This document shows positions 4,043 to 5,692 of a DNA stretch of 5,692 bases, piece after piece (positions within the stretch are counted from its first letter, which is position 1; each line of letters opens with the position of its first letter). Location of the stretch: contig JAFOCY010000153.1 of the NCBI GenBank assembly GCA_017380995.1, forward strand, positions 1 through 5,692. The letters are read 5' to 3'. Both the position numbers and the translations under genes were made by a program. The stretch comes from Oscillibacter sp. GTDB taxonomy: Bacteria; Bacillota; Clostridia; Oscillospirales; Oscillospiraceae. Under the pieces are notes generated by a model. That model searched no databases. It saw nothing but the letters and a program-made list of their open reading frames with translations, and was not told the origin of the DNA.

Positions 4043-5692
4043 ATGATGCAATCCCGCACCCATAACTGCGGCGAGCTGCGCCTGAACGACGCCGGCAAGA
4101 CCGTGAAGATCGTTGGCTGGATGGAAAACATCCGCGTGGTTTCCGCCGCCCTGGCCTTCGTGGTGGTCCGCGACTTCTACGGCACCACCCAGGTGGTTGC
4201 TGAGACCGAGGAGATGGTGAACACCTTCAAGGCCATCACCAAGGAGTCCACCATTTCCGTGGAGGGCACCGTCCGCGAGCGCGACTCCAAGAACACCAAG
4301 CTCCCCACCGGTGAGATCGAGGTCCTGCCCGAGAAGGTGGAGGTCCTGGGCCGCTGCCGCCACAACGAGCTGCCCTTCCAGATCAACCGCAGCCGCGAGG
4401 CCGATGAGGCCCTGCGGTTGAAGTACCGCTATCTGGACCTGCGCAATCCCGATGTCAAGAGCAACATCATCCTGCGCTGCAACGTGGTCTCCGCCCTGCG
4501 CCAGGCCATGACCGCCGAGGGCTTCCTGGAGATCACCACCCCCATCCTGACCGCCTCCTCCCCCGAGGGTGCCCGTGACTATCTGGTGCCCGCCCGTAAG
4601 CACCCCGGCAAGTTCTACGCCCTGCCCCAGGCTCCCCAGCAGTTCAAGCAGCTGCTGATGACCTCCGGCTTCGACCGCTACTTCCAGATCGCTCCCTGCT
4701 TCCGTGACGAGGATGCCCGCGGCGACCGCTCCCCCGGTGAGTTCTACCAGTTGGATATGGAGATGGCCTTTGCCTCTCAGGAGGATGTCTTCGCTGTTTG
4801 CGAGAAGGTCCTGCCTCCCATCTTTGCCAAGTACGGCAAGTATGACCGCGCTTCCGGCGCTCCCTTTGTCCGCATCCCCTACCTGGAGGCCATGGAGAAG
4901 TACGGTTCCGACAAGCCGGACCTGCGTATCGACCTGACGGTGCAGGACGTCACTGACGTTCTGGGCACCTGCGGCTTTGGTCCCTTCGAGGGCAACCGTG
5001 TCAAGGCCGTTGTGGTCTCTGACTTCCATGAGACCCGCAAGTTCATTGACAAGACCCTGGCTGATGTGGAAGTGATCTCCGGCTCCAAGCCCTACTGGTT
5101 CCGCCTGGATGAGAATGGCGAGATCGTGGGCGGTATTGCCAAGTTTGTTGCTCCCATCAAGGACGCCGTGGTGTCCGCTCTGGGTCTGAAGCCCAATGAC
5201 TTCGTGGCCCTCTCTGCAGGCGCTCTGGGCGCTGCCCAGAAGACCGCCGGCGTGCTGGTGAAGACTCTGGGTGCCGCCGTTCCCGGCCACATGGATAAGG
5301 AGCAGTACAGCTTCTGCTGGATCGTGGACTTCCCCATGTACGAGCTGGGCGAGGAGTCCGGCGAGCTGGAATTCTGCCACAACCCCTTCTCCATGCCCTC
5401 CGGCGGCATGGAAAGCCTGCTGAAGGCAGAGCGGGGTGACATCGATCCCCTGTCCATCACCGCCGACCAGTACGATCTGGTTTGCAACGGTGTGGAGCTT
5501 TCTTCCGGCGCTGTCCGTAACCATGACCCCGAGATCATGATCAAGGCCTTTGAGATGGTCCGCCTCGGCGAGGAGGATGTGAAGGCCAAGTTCCCCGCCA
5601 TGTACAACGCCTTTACCTACGGCGCTCCCCCCCACGCCGGCATCGCCCCCGGTGTGGACCGCATGGTGATGCTCCTGGCCGGCGAGGACTCC
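4043..5692 (+). CDS. aspS: Aspartyl-tRNA synthetase, bacterial type with GAD domain (3' end cut off)
   Basis: The window holds 550 codons without a stop. The family is about 590 residues, so about 45 codons are missing. It charges tRNA-Asp. The N-terminal OB fold spans about 1-105 (GWMENIRVV, VVVRDFYGTTQVV). LKYRYLDLRNP follows at about 129-139. The amino-acid flipping-loop region is SSPEGARDYLVP (E175). Motif 2 is FRDEDARGDRSPGEFYQLD (220-238, R221), the bacterial GAD insertion covers about 285-430, and motif 3 starts GVDRM (537-541, R540). The usual RRDHGG of the tRNA-contacting OB loop is replaced by RVVSAAL, and motif 2 reads ARGDRSPGEFYQLD instead of the B. subtilis LRADRQPEFTQID. The start at 4043 follows AAAGGAAG (4028-4035); the adjacent ATG at 4046 is a less favoured alternative. 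The 66-base AT-rich gap after hisS contains no clear promoter or terminator, so both genes should share the Asp T-box. Confidence 0.97.
   Translation, partial: MMQSRTHNCGELRLNDAGKTVKIVGWMENIRVVSAALAFVVVRDFYGTTQVVAETEEMVNTFKAITKESTISVEGTVRERDSKNTKLPTGEIEVLPEKVEVLGRCRHNELPFQINRSREADEALRLKYRYLDLRNPDVKSNIILRCNVVSALRQAMTAEGFLEITTPILTASSPEGARDYLVPARKHPGKFYALPQAPQQFKQLLMTSGFDRYFQIAPCFRDEDARGDRSPGEFYQLDMEMAFASQEDVFAVCEKVLPPIFAKYGKYDRASGAPFVRIPYLEAMEKYGSDKPDLRIDLTVQDVTDVLGTCGFGPFEGNRVKAVVVSDFHETRKFIDKTLADVEVISGSKPYWFRLDENGEIVGGIAKFVAPIKDAVVSALGLKPNDFVALSAGALGAAQKTAGVLVKTLGAAVPGHMDKEQYSFCWIVDFPMYELGEESGELEFCHNPFSMPSGGMESLLKAERGDIDPLSITADQYDLVCNGVELSSGAVRNHDPEIMIKAFEMVRLGEEDVKAKFPAMYNAFTYGAPPHAGIAPGVDRMVMLLAGEDS

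Noticed and set aside
3980..5635. 551-codon open frame on the minus strand covering almost all of aspS
   Set aside because: It mirrors aspS, whose G+C-rich codon use removes antisense stops. The product is low-complexity (Gly, Leu, His, Val, Gln rich), has no recognisable domain, and competes with a certain gene. The same applies to the minus-strand frame at 2612-3760 over hisS.

Overview
The window looks like chromosomal DNA from a Clostridia-type Firmicute, most plausibly the Oscillospiraceae/Ruminococcaceae side. The reasons are strong AGGAGG-type ribosome binding sites, a complete T-box tRNA-sensing leader, a hisS-aspS operon, G+C-rich genes with many C-ending codons, and AT-rich promoters. 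The taxonomic placement is an inference from style and gene content. All genes read on the + strand.

Layout. (1) 1-785: the 3' end of an mscL-like mechanosensitive channel gene, overlapped by one base by rsmG (16S rRNA G527 methyltransferase). (2) 786-900: an AT-rich promoter region whose -35 lies in a perfect 7-bp dyad. (3) 901-2119: a MinD-type ATPase gene and, 58 bases on, a methylglyoxal synthase homologue. The MinD ends before the usual C-terminal membrane-targeting helix. The MgsA homologue lacks the catalytic aspartate and the His/Asp-containing loop of the family. (4) 2125-2407: a near-consensus promoter starting five bases after the mgsA-like stop, then a canonical T-box riboswitch. 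Stem I, K-turn, specifier loop, Stem II and IIA/B pseudoknot, Stem III, antiterminator and competing terminator can all be paired by eye. The specifier is GAC (Asp), and the T-box bulge UGGC fits the G73 discriminator of tRNA-Asp. (5) 2408-2617: an unusually long spacer packed with hairpins. (6) 2618-5692: hisS, then aspS, which runs off the window about 45 codons before its expected end.

How it works together. Uncharged tRNA-Asp should stabilise the antiterminator and let transcription into hisS-aspS, so HisRS supply is tied to aspartate charging. No intrinsic terminator is visible between the mgsA-like gene and the T-box. The T-box terminator is therefore also the first stop for any transcript coming from the minD promoter.

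Most worth following up: the catalytically altered MgsA homologue beside a MinD without its membrane anchor, the hairpin-rich insertion-like segment between the T-box and hisS, and the lineage-atypical features of both synthetases. No CRISPR array, tRNA or rRNA gene, transposase or phage gene is visible.
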